The translations under genes were made by a program, and so were the position numbers. Positions 51,089-62,957 of a stretch of DNA of 64,000 nucleotides are shown here, one piece after another. The notes under the pieces are model-generated. The model was not told the origin of the DNA, made no database searches, and worked only from the letters and a program-made list of their open reading frames with translations. Numbering within the stretch: the first letter of the stretch is position 1; the number at the start of each line of letters is the position of its first letter. Origin of the DNA: Isochrysis galbana (lineage: Eukaryota; Haptophyta; Isochrysidales; Isochrysidaceae); contig CM030935.1 of the NCBI GenBank assembly GCA_018136815.1, positions 4,695,791 to 4,759,790 of the forward strand, given 5' to 3'.

Positions 51089-54000
51089 ATGGCGGAGTTG
51101 GCGCGCGGCGGGTCTTCTTCTCCCTCTCCCCCTGCTTCTCCTGCCGCCACAAGCTCGTCCACAAGCTTCTGGCTGGCTCAGCTACTCCGGCATGACATCT
51201 CAGCCCTCGGCTGCCTCGCGCCTCGCCCTGCCAGCGCCCTCTCGCCCTGCTACGCCACCCTCCACCCATTTTGCCATGTCTTCCACTCGTGGCTCTCACA
51301 GAGGCTGGCAGATGGAGGGAACCGCGTGGCCTGCGCGCCGCACGAGCTGCTGGACGCGCTCGATTCGGTCACCTTGGACCAGTCGAACCACATCTCGCTC
51401 GATGGAGCCGAGGTGGAGGGGGAAGAGGAGGGGGAAGAGGAGGGAGAAGAGGAGATGGATGGGTGGCTCTCAGAGGAGGAGGAGGAGGAGGAGGAGGAGG
51501 AGGAGGAGGAGGAGGAGGAGGAGGAGGAGGAGGAGGAGGAGGGAGGGGGGCGGTGGGAGAGGAAGGGGGAGGAGGGACAGGGGGAAGGAGGGGAGGAGGG
51601 CGGGGAGGAGGCGGCGGAGGATGGGGAGCGGGTGGAGAGGGGCGAGGGAGGGCAGCGGGACGATCTGGCGCCACCCCCCACCGACGATGACGCGTGCGTT
51701 CGCGGCCTGAGCACCCTTGTGCTCGATGACGTCGGCACGCCGAGCATGAATACCGCCGTACCCGCGACCGATGGCAGTGGGTGCGGCTGTGACGCGCGAC
51801 GGCGACGCTCATCGACCTTGCTTGAGGACACGGCCAGGGTGGAGGTGCTCGTCGTCGAAGCCCTTGAGGCCAACATCGGCAACCTGCGCAGACAGCGCGC
51901 CGAGCTGCGCGAGCGCATCGGCGAGTTTGGTGAGCGTCGCGTGCGTCTTCCTCCCTGGCCCGCTCGCATTCGCGCCTAAATGACCGCCGCCCGCACCATT
52001 CATGCAGGCTGCCTGAGCGAGGCGGAGATCCCTGGGGCCGCCGAGGAGGTCCTCGGCTGGTACAACTGTATCTCTTCGCTCGCGTGCTCCTTTTCGCCGC
52101 ACAAGGATGAAAGCGGCAGCGATAACGAGGCCATCGGGCAGGCAGCCGGCTCGCCCTCGCCCGCGCGCGCAGTGCCGGCAGTGGCCCAGTCCGAGGCGCT
52201 CCGGCGCGCCGCAGCTGAGGAGGAGGAGGCATGGCTCGCTAGCAGCCGCGGCATGCCGGCCGACGTCGCTGGCGCTCCGCAGCCCCAATCCGCGCCCTCG
52301 CCCCCGTGGATCGAGACGCGGCCGCGCTTTATGGTCGACCTATGCCGGTCGCTCACGACGCCGCCGTTCCGGATGGGGGCCACCGCCTTGGCGCACACGG
52401 CCGCCGGGTGTGCCAGCGGCCTCTCGCCGTTGCACGTCGCGCTCCTCTCCTCGGGCCTCGACCGGCACGCCGGCCAGTGGTCAATGGGCCTGCAGTGCCT
52501 ACGTGAGTCGCCGTACGCCGCGCTCGCCGACGCGTGTGGTCGCTCGTGGCGCGTGTGGCGACGTGCGCACAAGCGGCTACTCCGGCGCTCGACCCACCGG
52601 CTCGCGCACACCGCACAGCCGCGTCGGCTTCTCAATGAGTGGCTCGCCATCAATGACTACTGCGACATGGTGCAGGATCGCTTCATCGAGCGTTTCTCGC
52701 GCGAAGTGTTGCACGAGTGGTACGAGTCAGCTGGCTATTGGTGCCAGGGCTCGGCCAACCTGGTACACGCACTCCTGGTGGGCGTTGACTCTTGGCAGCG
52801 TGCCCGCGACTTCATGAACTGGCGCACGCGCCAGTTCCGCTCGGACCCGCAACGCGAGGCGCGGCAGACGCGCGGCAAACTGGCACACTTGCTCAGCTTG
52901 CTGCGCGCGCCGCCACAGCGGCCGTTTGCCGTCTACGTAGAGCTCGACTGCTGGAACGCGGGGCCCGCGGTGTCGTTGGAGGGCGACGGCCTCGCGAGAC
53001 CCGGCGGCGCCGATGCGTCCGACGACGCGGCTCAGGCCGACGCCGAAGTGACGCTAGATGTGGCGCCGGTGGGCGTTGCTCCAGTGGTGGGGCGCGCCGC
53101 GATCGGACCAGTGCCCACGTTACCCGCCGAGGGCGTCTTCTTCTCAGGCAAACTGGGCGACGCCCCCTCGGGCGAGGCCTCGCCCTGCCGCCCGCCGCCC
53201 GTCGCGCCACGGCAGCCCGCCGCCTACCGGTCCAATGGCGGACACGTTTTTGTGATCCAAGTGGAGGGCTCGTCGACGGGCGGCGACTCGCCACCCTCCG
53301 CCTCCGAGTACACCATCTACTCGTCCTGGAGCGGCGAGTACACACTGCCGGAGTGGATGCACTCGCGGCCCGAACTCGCGCAGATGCGCAACGGTGCTCT
53401 CGAGCTGTGGATGCAGGAGCTGAGCAACCTGATCGAGACCACCACCTGGTCGGAGGATTCGCTCGCGCGAATCGCGCTTCTCTTCGGAGTCTCGCCTGCG
53501 CCTCCCGAGCCGAGCGAGAATGGCCATGCGCCCCCGTCGGGCGTGGCTGCTGCGAGGGAGCAGGCCGTGGCGGCGAGCGGCGCGGCCGCCGTCGCGCGCA
53601 TTGAGTTCGAGCGTAAGAGCGCGGCGATGTGTTCGAGCGGCGCAAGCCCGCCCAGCGATAGCCCTCGCCACTCCTCATTTGACGGTGACGCCTCCGATTG
53701 CGATGCACACGACGCTGTTGGCGCAGACACGGCGAATGCTAGCCTCGCTGCCGCCGCCAGCCGGGCCGTAGAGGCGGCCTGCCGCGCGCGCGCCGCCAAG
53801 GCGCACGCTTGCGCCGTCGCTGCCCACCGCAACGCCCGCAAGCGGTCGGAGGGCTGTGGCTCGCGTGCCTTTGGCTCCGACAACGACCCCGAAGAGGCAG
53901 ACGAGGCGGATGAGCCGTGGCGCAACCCGGCCGCCAATTGGCAGGTGGAGGTGGATGAGCCCGTCCTTTGGGAGCTCCACTTCTGGGCCCAGGGGTACGA

Positions 54001-54106
54001 CCACTTGCAGACTGAGGAACATGCGCTGCTAATCGAGCAGTTGCAGAAGCGGGCCACGGAAGACCACTCGGAGATTGTCAGCCTCTTTGCGCGTGACAAC
54101 CTGTGA
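51089..54106 (+). CDS. large hypothetical protein with poly-Glu tract, two exons
   Basis: Exon 1 is 51089-51929 and exon 2 is 52008-54106. The 78-bp intron has GTGAGCGT at the donor and CATGCAG at the acceptor, and the phase agrees (split Gly codon), giving 979 residues. The start is ATG 51089, right after a purine-only stretch. Features: an Ala/Ser-rich N-terminus; a helical pair (FWLAQLLRHDISALGCL); poly-Glu at about 130-151 coded by (GAG)n; a short coiled coil before the splice (EALEANIGNLRRQRAELRER); a conserved-looking globular region about 390-580 rich in Trp, Arg and His (YDMVQ-type helices, for example FIERFSREVLHEWYESAGYW); an Ala-rich charged region about 790-870; and an acidic C-terminus. 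No catalytic motif or family was recognised. The stop overlaps a GTGAGT, so a further exon is possible. Confidence 0.7.
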
Positions 54107-56725
54107 GTCGCTCACCTGTGGCGGCACTGAGGAGGGGTGCCGAGTGCGCACCTCATGTGCGGGCTCCAGGCATCCGCACCGCTAGGCGCTGCCCCCCCCC
54201 TCCCCCCCCTTCAACACACGCACCATGCGGCAAACCACGTCACGCGGCAAGCAATGCCACGTGGCACGCAACTCCACATCTCATCGCCCCGCCCACCCCG
54301 CCCCTTCCCGGCAGCCGCAAGCTCGACCTCCTACAGTCATCTACACTGTCTGCCTCGCCGTTTGGCAACAGATGCGCCCGTGGATGGTACTCTCACCACC
54401 TCGGTCCTGACTCGGCGCGTGCACCGCGCAGTCCCGCGTTGTCAGTGCTATCGCCAAGCCCATGAAGGAAGCGCGCCGGCGGCAGGGCGTCCTCCGAGGA
54501 CGCACATTCACCTCCCCCGTTGCATCTTCGGAGCGGCCACATGGCAGAAGGCACTCACCTATGCTCCACTATGTGTGCTCGTAATCGCCCATCATCCACA
54601 TGAGAGGTGCAAGTCCACAGACAGGGCCCTCCAATCATGACTAATCCCCGGCCGACTCACGGTGCGCTCCGGATGCCCCGCCTATGACGGTATCCGCAGC
54701 AGCCTCGGTGCTCCTAGGCGCAGACGCTCCGACGTAGCCACAGGCAGCCACGTGCGCGCCTTTGCCGAAGACGCTCCGCCGCAACCCCCACGGCCGTGTG
54801 CTCGCGCGTACGTGCATGGGATTCTTACATGTAGAGCCGACAGCTCTATTTTGGTTGCCGGACTGATTGCTACTACGTCGTTCTTTGGCTGTGCACATCG
54901 AGGCTTTCCGTGATCCTTTTGCGTGATCGATGGTGTGCCACGCCCACCGACACGGCAGCAGAAAACCCCTCTCTATGCACTCGATTTGTGGCGCAATACC
55001 CGCCTCGGAGGCCGGCATTGTCCTAGCATTGGCACGCCGCTGCCGTGAAGCTCGTGGCTGGTCTTGCTTTGTCAACGAAGGAAAAGTAGTTTGGTTCTTA
55101 TGGCCGGCACTGTCATGGTCTCTAACCTTCGCCACAACGTGGCACCTGGCTTGTCAAGGTGCTTCGAAGGCTGGACTTCGGCGCGAGTGCGGTGAGTGGC
55201 GACCGCGCTGCCTACAAGCCTCTACATGCCCCGATTTGTGAGGTGTGGAGGCCAAGGGTGTGGCTAGGTAGGCTGAAGCGGCGCCCAAGGCCCCTCCCCA
55301 CACGCGCTGCACGTTCATTGCGTGCAATCTGTGTGCACTGCAGGAAGAAGACCAACAGCATAGCGCCGTTTTGCCCTGTGCACGACATTCACAGTGCCGG
55401 GGCGGCGGAGGCAGTTGAGGCAGATCAAGGGAAGGCGAAGGTATGGAAGGTCGAATGGCTGTGAGGACGGGGAGATCTATGTGAGTGCTTCCGTGCTGCA
55501 ATGGCGTGTAATCAACCTTGTTGCGGGTAAGGGGAGTCCGTCCCCGCGCCCTAGAGGGCCGGTCCCCCCCCCCCCCTCTTGCCTGCCGGGGTCCTCCGAA
55601 GATCCATTTCGGCCGAAAGCCCACCTCAGCGGCCTTCTTCCCCCCCCTTTCGGTATGCCCCGAGAGTCATTGCCCCGAGGCCGCGAGGGGGGTTCCCTCT
55701 CGTTCCTCTGTGCAGCCCCTAGGCCCCCCTTCCTTTTTATTTCTTACCCACCCCGCCCCGTTCATTTCCTTGCGTATTCCCGCGCCCCTCTCCCCCTTGT
55801 CTTACCTCTTCCTGCCACGCCTTCCGTCTTCCGTCCCGATGTCCGACGCCTGTGACGCCGTGCCTTGTGATCCTTCCGCGCGTGCTATGTTCGCTCGTTG
55901 TGCCGAGCGCCCCGCCTGGCCCCCCCCCGCCTCCTGCCCCTCCCCCATGGGTGGACCAAGAACAATCTTAGCTCCTCAATGTGAGCATTAAGGCAAGTGC
56001 TTTTTACTTCGCCCATGACAACAATAAAGGCACTATGTACTATGTACCACGAGAGGCAGAGAGAGACGGAAGTCCTGCTTTTCGCCTATTGAGCCAAGCT
56101 TACGTATGCACGCGCGATGGGCAAGAGTGAGAGCGGACCACGGACAACACACACTCAGTGGCAACAACAACGGCTCTCCTACGGCTTTCGCAGAAACCTA
56201 TGTAGCAAGACAGAGTTCGAAGTATGCACATGGGCAAGGGGAAGGTGGACATGCATTGCGGGTGCGCGTGCACAAGTAGTAAACAAAATGTTTAGCTTCG
56301 GAATCACTCAAACATCATTTTCCAGCGCCGTCGACGGTGCGGATGCCCGCATCACGCGGCCGTTCCCATGCCGCCTTGCTACACATGCAACTCATGATCG
56401 TTTCACATGCACCATAGTCGTCGACGTCTTTCACGACCCAGGAGTGCATTGGCGAGGAGTGAATTGTGCTCGAGCCGCGTCTTGCGCACATCGGACAGTG
56501 GCCGTGAGGCATTTCAATGCGAGCGAGGCTTTCGTACAACGTGTGCACGGCGGCACAAGAGCGGTCGCGCCAAGATCGCGTGGGTAGCGGTGCCTTGCAG
56601 TATCGGGTACGACCAGAGGGCAAGGGGGACCTGTGTCATCACAATGCCGCCTCGTTCATTCCGACGTGTATTTGCTAGCAGGAGAGCAGAGGTGCACATC
56701 ACTCTGAGCCAAAGAGATTTGGCAA
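54107..56725. other. 2.6-kb intergenic, no confident gene
   Basis: Frames of 100-160 codons exist on both strands but have mixed, Arg/Pro/Ser-rich composition without recognisable domains or good splice partners. A C run lies at 55565-55580. About 55980-56070 is AT-richer and has an AATAAA at 56022, possibly a 3' end signal. Additional exons of the 979-residue gene could lie here. Confidence 0.35.
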
Positions 56726-59362
56726 CTAGCCGAGTTCGTCGTCCGAGCCGGCATACGCCGGAGCAATATCCTCGAGCATGAGTCTGAGGCCACCGTCGTC
56801 TTCCTCTATGCTTCCTAGTGCCGCACCCACGTGCGCGTCGCTCAGCTGTCGGCTAAAGGTGTCCGCCGGCACGCTCAAGATGTCCGCTGGCACCGCGGAG
56901 GCCGAGCCGCCCGCGCTGTTGCAGCTCCCAAAGACGTCCAGCCCTCCGAACTGATCGTCCGCCGCCGCACGCGAAGCCAAGCTGGGCGGCTCCGCCAGGG
57001 CCATCAGATCAACATCCTTGTCCGGTGCCCACGCGAACGGCGCGTCGTTGCCATAAGCGAGGACCGGTTCAACAGAAGGATCGCCGAATGCCCAGCCCGA
57101 ATTCCGAACCTCGTGCGAGCTGTCATCCTCGTCTAGGGCGCTCCCTGCGGCCAGTGCAGTGCCGCTCTCGTATGCAGCCTCGACGGTGGTGCCCCACTTA
57201 CATGGAGCGCTCGCACCCGTCTGCTGGCCATGGGAGCCGTGGGGGAGCCCCCGCATGGCCGGCGGTGGACCGCTAGCAAGCATGCCGAGCACACGCATCC
57301 ACGTGTGCAGACCGGGCCCGTCCACGGCACGAAAGGCGACGGGCGTGGCACGCTCGCTGGAGAGGCCGACCTGCATTCGAAGAACATGGAAATGAAGGGG
57401 GTTGAGGGGTTGGATGGAGAAGGGGAGAGCCGGATCTTCGGCCGCGAGCGAGGGCGCGCCGCAACGCGCACACCTTGCCGAGGAAGCTTGTAACGACGGT
57501 CGGCACCTCGATCGTCCGCGAGCGTTCGTCCCTCACCACGACTGCCGCAGGGGGCGGCGCCAGCCTGACCGAGAAGAGGAGCTGCTCCGGCCGGAGCTCG
57601 GCGGGGGGGGCGAGCGCATCGCCCGTTGAGGAGGAGGAGTCGCCGAAGAGGTGAACGAAGCCGTCGCGCGTGAGTACTGCACGGGCGGTAGCCCACGTCC
57701 GCAGCACGGCTCGTTGGTACATGAGCGGCGCCTCGTGGAGGACGAGGGCGGATGGCGGCAGAGTCGGGCGCGACGCGTACCCATCGGCGGCGGAGGTGGA
57801 CGCCGAGGAGAGCAGGTGCTCAAGCGCAATGGCCTTGGGGTCGTCGGCGAGGCCTGCGGCAGGGTGGGTGGCTGACAGTGAACATCGGCAGCGCCAGCGC
57901 GCAGCTCGCCAGGGCACCATTTGCTCTCACCTGTGGCTGCAGGCAGCTCCTTGAAGACTGCGTGAACAGCCGAGGTGGAGGCAGACACGTCGGCCCAGAG
58001 CCGCTGCTGCAGCGAGACGAAGACGCGCAGCGAGCCGTGCAGCGTGGCGATGCGCCGGTGCTCCGCCGCGCGGAAGCCCTCGAGGAGCGTGCGCACTGTT
58101 GAGCCGCTCGCCCACCTGCGCGGGCCGTCGGGGGCTGATGCGTCGGCGACGGCGCGAGGGTGACCGGCCGCGCGCGGTTGGGCGCTGCCGACCACAGGCG
58201 CACATGGATCGGCCGTAGGCGCTGACCGCCGCCCGGTAGTGAAACTCGGTCAGCCAAAAGTCCTTCCCGCCGCTTGCGCCCCAGCTGTCGGTCCCGCCCG
58301 GAGCGACTGTGGCTGCGCAGCCGGCAAGCCTCTGTGCCGCGTCGAAGGCGGAGCGGTGCGCTGCGAAGGCCTCGCTGCACGAGCGGTCGAGCTTGGCCCT
58401 GTGTTGTTGGCGGCGCGCAGCAGGCGCGTCAAGGGTGCCGTCGGGCGGTCGGACGGTTGTGCAGGAGGCAGGTAGAGCAAGGCGCACATTGCGTCAACGA
58501 CCTCGACCGTGAAGGTCTTGGTGGCAATGTCGCAAGCCGTCGAGTAGGCAGCCTGCGGGCATGCGGGACGCGGGCGGACTCAGCGCGTAGCCGCGCGCTT
58601 GATCGCATGAGCCAGGCGGAGAACGCGGCGCACCTGCGAGGCCTGCAGCTCCTTGCCGAGCCCGCCTTGCTCTCCGAAGCGCTGGAGCCGCTCGGCGGCA
58701 TGCGAGAGCATGCACCCGAGCACGCTCATCACGGCGGCAAGTTCGGCGCAGCCGCCGGCATCCGAAAGGGCGGGCGAGCCTGAACTCGCGCCACCGGGCA
58801 GCGCCGCCGCACGCAGGTCGGCGAGCTGTGCAACTGGCTTGCCGCCCAGCCGGTGCTTGGTGAACGAGGCGGCGTACGCGAGGTCGGCTGCCGCGCGCTG
58901 CTGGAGGAACGCGATGCACTCGGCCTGCTCCTCGCGCCCGCGTGCCGCCTGGCGCTGGAGAGCGGCGAGCGTGGACGATTGCGCCGCCGCCCACTGGCCA
59001 AAGTGCTGCCTGCGCGCATGCTCTGCCTTTTCGAGCGCAGTAAACCCGTGCGCCTTGAGCGACCACCTGGCGCTCGCCTCGGCGCCCGCCCCGCTGAGCG
59101 CCACGTCGATAAGGAGCCAGCCGTGCGGGTCACCCTCGTGCGATAGGACCGAGCGTGTGCGGATCTGCCCCCAGCGCTCTTCCTCCGCCTGCGACTCGGC
59201 CGCCGTGCCGGCCAGACTGCTCGCTGCCGCCGCGCCGCCCCTCCAAGCCGCCGCTGCCGCCGCGCGCGCCGCGCCTGCCGCGAGCTTTAGCCCGCCTGTC
59301 GCGAGCTGCGCGGCAGCGCTGGGCTCGGCCGCCGCGGCGGATTCGGCCTCGTCGCGCTCCAT
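56726..59362 (-). CDS. F-BAR and PH domain protein, six exons
   Basis: Exons: 59362-58634, 58552-58488, 58398-58204, 58115-57931, 57853-57474, 57370-56726. The introns are 77-103 bp, GT-AG, and all phases agree, giving 732 residues. An F-BAR-like region spans about 117-391: HFGQWAAAQSSTLAALQRQA, EEQAECIAFLQQRAAADLAY, a CSEAFAAHRSAFDAA helix, and FWLTEFHYRAAVSAYGRSM. A PH-like domain spans about 425-545: ALVLHEAPLMYQRAVLRTW, ARAVLTRDGFVHLFGD, and the closing helix FRAVDGPGLHTWMRVLGML with its Trp. The tail (about 546-732) is acidic and disordered. Family knowledge: F-BAR dimers bend membranes, PH binds phosphoinositides, and both act in endocytosis or actin-linked trafficking. Its first ATG faces the ankyrin gene across a shared 1.3-kb spacer. 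Confidence 0.82.
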
Positions 59363-60486
59363 CCCCTCCCGTCTCTTTTGCCTCCCTCCCAGGCCTCCCC
59401 TCGCCCTCCCTCTCCTCTCTTCTCTCTCTCTCCCTCTCCTATTGCTCGCTTGCCCCCTTCCGTCTACCCCTCTCTCTCTTCGTCACCTCTCTTCTCGCTC
59501 TCCTCCTTCTCCCTCCCCCCCCCTCCGCCCACCCCCCCCTTCTCTCTCTCTTCCACCCTCCCTCCCCCGCCCCTCCCCTCCTCTCTCTCTCTGCTCCGCC
59601 CGCCCGCCCGCCCGCCCGCCCGCCACCCGGCCGTCCCCTTCCCCTTCCCCCCCCCCGCCCCAACCCCCCCAGCGCGCGAGAGAGAGAGAGAGAAGAGGAA
59701 AGGGAGGGTTCTCCCCCTTCCCCCCCCCCCCCGGTATCCCGTCACCCTCACGGGACGGATGCCCCTCCCCTCGCGCCGGGGGAGGGGCGGGGGGGGGGGG
59801 GCGGGGGGGGGGGGGGGGCAGAGGGGGAAAGCGGGGGGGGGGCGGGGGGCGGGGGGGAAGCGGGGGGGGGGGCGGGGCGGGGCCGCCGAGACGGTTCTCT
59901 CCTGGATCCCTCCCCCCCCCCTCCCCTTCCTGCGGGGGAGGCGGGGCGGGGGGGCGCGCGGGGAGGGGGGGCGCGGGAAAGGGGAGGGGGGGGGGCGCGG
60001 CCAGCCGCCTTTCGTTCGGCGCCCCCCTCCCCTTCCTCCCCCCCCCCCCCCCCGCCCCCTCCCCCGCGGGCAGACCCGGGGGGGGGGGGGCGGCGGCAGG
60101 GGGGGGGGGGGAGGCGGAGGCGGCGCATCCTCCCCCCCCCCCCGCGCCGTCGGGATCCAGACCCCCCCCTCCCCCCTTCCCCCGCCGCCCCTTTCCCCCC
60201 GCCGCCGCCCCCCTTCCCTCCCCCCCCCCCGCCCTTCCATGGAACCGCCGCGATCCAGCCCCCCCCCCCCGCCCCGTCCCCCCCCCCCCCCAACCTCCCC
60301 GGGGTTCTCTCCCCCCGCCCGCCTCCCCCCCCCCCCCCCCCCCGTTCTAAGCGCGGAGGAGGAGCGCGGAGGAGGAGGGAAAGGGGGGAGAAGGTGGGGG
60401 GAGGCGGGGGGGAAAGGGCTCTGGCTCCAGGGGGGTGGGGCGAGGAGGGGGAGAGAGGGCGAGCGAGGCGGAGGGGCAACACACCA

Positions 60487-60578
<92 letters not shown>

Positions 60579-60684
60579 AGCGCGCCCGCGCACTTACCTG
60601 TGTGGAAGGAGAGGGGCCAGGGCCACCTCTCAGGCGGCCGCCACGGGCGCGGGGAGGCCCTCGCGGCCCGCTGCGTCGGGCAAC
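59363..60684. promoter_or_regulatory. shared divergent upstream region with C/G runs and (CT)n
   Basis: It separates the ATGs of the F-BAR gene (minus) and the ankyrin gene (plus). 59380-59700 is CT/C-rich, 59775-60110 has many G runs of 5 or more, 60020-60350 has many C runs, and (CT)n occupies 60490-60576. Dense G and C tracts of this kind can form G-quadruplex or i-motif structures. No TATA box or specific factor site was recognised. The very long Pro/Gly/Arg frames here are composition artefacts. Confidence 0.6.
60490..60576. repeat. (CT)n microsatellite
   Basis: About 87 bp of uninterrupted CT/TC, ending about 110 bp before the ATG of the ankyrin gene. Confidence 0.95.
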
Positions 60685-61545
60685 ATGGGCATGTTCAACG
60701 GCAAGAAAGGGCCCAAGCCAGAGCTGGCCTATGCTGCCGTCAAGACCTCCAACATCGCATCGCTCAAGGAGGTTCTCTCGAAGGGGTGCGATCCGACTGC
60801 GCATCACGATGAGATGGTGAGACTCACACACGGCGTCCCATCTGGAAGGGGAGGATTCGAAGGGGTGAAAGGGGCCAGGGCAGCCTCAGAGATCAGTGCT
60901 ATAAGTTCCTCGCGCCTGACGCGGCGACGGGAGAGCAGGGGTGTGGATTGTGCAAACTGAAGCGCAAGCGGCGTCCTCTCCCCCCTCTTGTTGCCATGCT
61001 CGGCGCCTGGGCAATCCCCCCTGGATCCCTTCTGTCATGCGTTGTCCTCTCCCTCCTGCGCAGACGGGAGACACAGCGCTGCACCTCGCGTCCAACAAAG
61101 GCAGGTTGGATATGGTTCAGCTGATGATCGAACATGGGGCGAAGCTTGATGTGCAGAACAAGGTACGACGCAATGGCCACACATCGGAGGCAGCGCCAGC
61201 GTCACCCGCGTGTGGCCGCCCATGTGTGCCCCTTCGCCGATGCGGCATGGCGGGCTGCCTATTGCTTACGATTTGCTCCCCACCCTCCCACCCGCCGCAG
61301 CTTGGGCAAACTGCGCTGCACTGTGCAGCGGGGTATGGCACAGTTCCGCTGGTCAAGCTGCTTCTGGACAAGGGGGCCGACAAAACAGTCACTGACGGGG
61401 TGAGCGCCACGCTCAGTGGGACGCATGCATGCCACTGAACCGTCACTCACTGCGCCCTAACCCTGGCTGCTTGCAGGAGGGCCAGACACCAGGGGCTCTG
61501 GCCAAGGCATATGGCCAGGAAGACACTGCGGCTATGCTAGGCTGA
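60685..61545 (+). CDS. small ankyrin-repeat protein, four exons
   Basis: Exons: 60685-60816, 61064-61162, 61301-61399, 61477-61545. All introns are phase 0 with good GT-AG sites (donors GTGAGAC, GTACGAC, GTGAGCG; acceptors CTGCGCAG, CCGCCGCAG, CTTGCAG). The product is 132 residues. The start MGMFNGKKGPKPELAYAAVK leads into a partial first repeat. Exon 2 (TGDTALHLASNKGRLDMVQL..) and exon 3 (LGQTALHCAAGYGTVPLVKL..) each encode exactly one 33-residue ankyrin repeat, and exon 4 gives a capping half-repeat (GQTPGALAKAYGQEDTAAML). There is no signal peptide or TM segment, so it is cytosolic or nuclear, a protein-binding module of unknown partner. Length and layout resemble small stand-alone ankyrin proteins. 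Confidence 0.93.
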
Positions 61546-62594
61546 CGGCCACCGTCATCAGGCTGTGAGCGTCACCGACGATATGCATGTGCCAATGTGA
61601 ATGTCGAACGTTGTCGACGGTGTGTGTGCACCATAGTGGTCTGTTTGAGCGAGAGCTGTGACATGGTATTGTAGGTCAGATGATGGCCTTAGTGACGGTG
61701 GCCGGCAAGGCGCCGCGTCAGCGACTTACCCCTGGCATGTCTCGCATCTGCGTGAATCGTTCACCACCGCCGTCAACTAGCCGCCGCCCCCCGCAACCCG
61801 CCTCGTGAAGGGCCACCACGAAGTATGCGTGCCCTGACCACGCGTTCGTTAGAACAGGCTCTTGCGACATTGAGCGAGCGCACCGGCTGTTCCGCCGAGT
61901 CGCTCGCGGAGGCGCGACGTGCACCAGGATGGCGTGGTTAGCGGCACGCTCCAAGGGGGTAAGACAAAAGGAGAACACATGCTTCTCGATGGCAGGGGTG
62001 CGGGAACATGGACGCTTCTATCAGCAAAGGGCGCATCCACTTCCTTGGCGCACACGCCCACGGCTGGCCACGAGTTCTGGTGAGGCCTTCCTTGACGCGC
62101 ACCTCTGCGGCCCGTTCAAGGACCAAGGCGCTAATCTTCCAATCGTTCGTGACTTCTGCGGTCTCGTGCATCCGTGGTCGTGATAGATCTTCCTTCTCCC
62201 TCTTCTCTGTGGTTAGGTTGGGATGGGCTGTGAGAGTGCGTTGGTGAAAACGAATATAGGGCATGCATGGTGAGAAAAGAATCCCAGACATGTTCCCACG
62301 AATGTGAAAGCTTTTCACATAAAATTCGCAACTAGCTTTACAGTTTTTAGTCGGATGTGATGGGGCGCGCCGGCTCAAAATCAAAAAAAAATCTCAAGTC
62401 TCAAGATTCAGGGCTACTACTACTACACCTACTATCTTCCGACTTCTATCGCCTTCCGTCCGACGCCGCCCCTCTCCCCGTCGCTCCTCCTCTTCTCCTT
62501 CTCCCTTCGTTCCTTTGTCCTTTGTCTTCGGTGTCCGGGGTGCGGCCCAGGTGCAGCCTACCTTGGCAAGACCTTGGGGCCCCGGTTCAAAAAC
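61546..62594. other. 3' flank of the ankyrin gene and intergenic
   Basis: No gene was recognised. 62230-62400 is AT-richer and has an A run at about 62384-62391. A CTACTACTACTACACCTACTA tract lies at about 62413. Confidence 0.35.
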
Positions 62595-62718
62595 AAGTCT
62601 GAGGACACAGAACCACACAAACTAAACCAAACAGGGCGAAAACTAACCACACCTGGACGGACGGCCAGGCGTCGGCACCAGGGCAACTTAGCAACGCGCA
62701 GACATGCGACAGAGGGAG
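62595..62718 (-). mobile_element. LTR-family leader fragment
   Basis: Direct repeat of 63266-63385 (ACACAAACTAAACCAAACAG..GGCGTCGGCACCAGGG..AGACATGCGACAGAGGG), truncated at 62718 where unrelated sequence (GAGCGAGCTTAGCTCGCTCGC palindrome) begins. Confidence 0.65.
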
Positions 62719-62957
62719 CGAGCTTAGCTCGCTCGCGGAATGGGTCTACGAGCAGCGGCTCGTCTGATGGAGCGGTGGATGGCGCCGCTGTGTTCGAAGG
62801 GTCTTGCGGAGGCTCGGAGGAGCCGCCGGCTCCGACGAAGTGGACCCCTTGTGGGCCAAAAGAGGTTCCCGCTGCTCCCATGGACAGAGGGGGAGCGGGA
62901 CTGTGAGAGGGCGCGGTCGTAGGCGCCAAGGCGGAATTTGTGCTTGTCGAACACGCG
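62719..62957 (-). mobile_element. extension of a gag-like frame
   Basis: The frame starting at 63094 (next entry) continues through this stretch as a Pro/Ser/Ala-rich sequence (APTTAPSHSPAPPLSMGAAG..), about 120 residues longer than in the other family copies, before running antisense-like through the leader fragment. It is the longest surviving piece of this coding sequence in the window. Confidence 0.45.

Noticed and set aside
51250-53708. Long alternate and antisense frames over the 979-residue gene
   Set aside because: Composition is Arg/Pro/Ser-biased, and only the chosen frame has a phase-consistent intron and ordinary protein composition.
54641-55135. 164-codon minus-strand frame
   Set aside because: Mixed composition, no motif, no supporting splice sites or neighbours; not distinguishable from a chance frame.
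58653-60960. Frames of 565, 601, 480 and 455 codons rich in Pro, Gly and Arg
   Set aside because: They are antisense to the F-BAR exons or lie in the C/G-run spacer; only the last part of one frame (from 60685) is the real ankyrin first exon.
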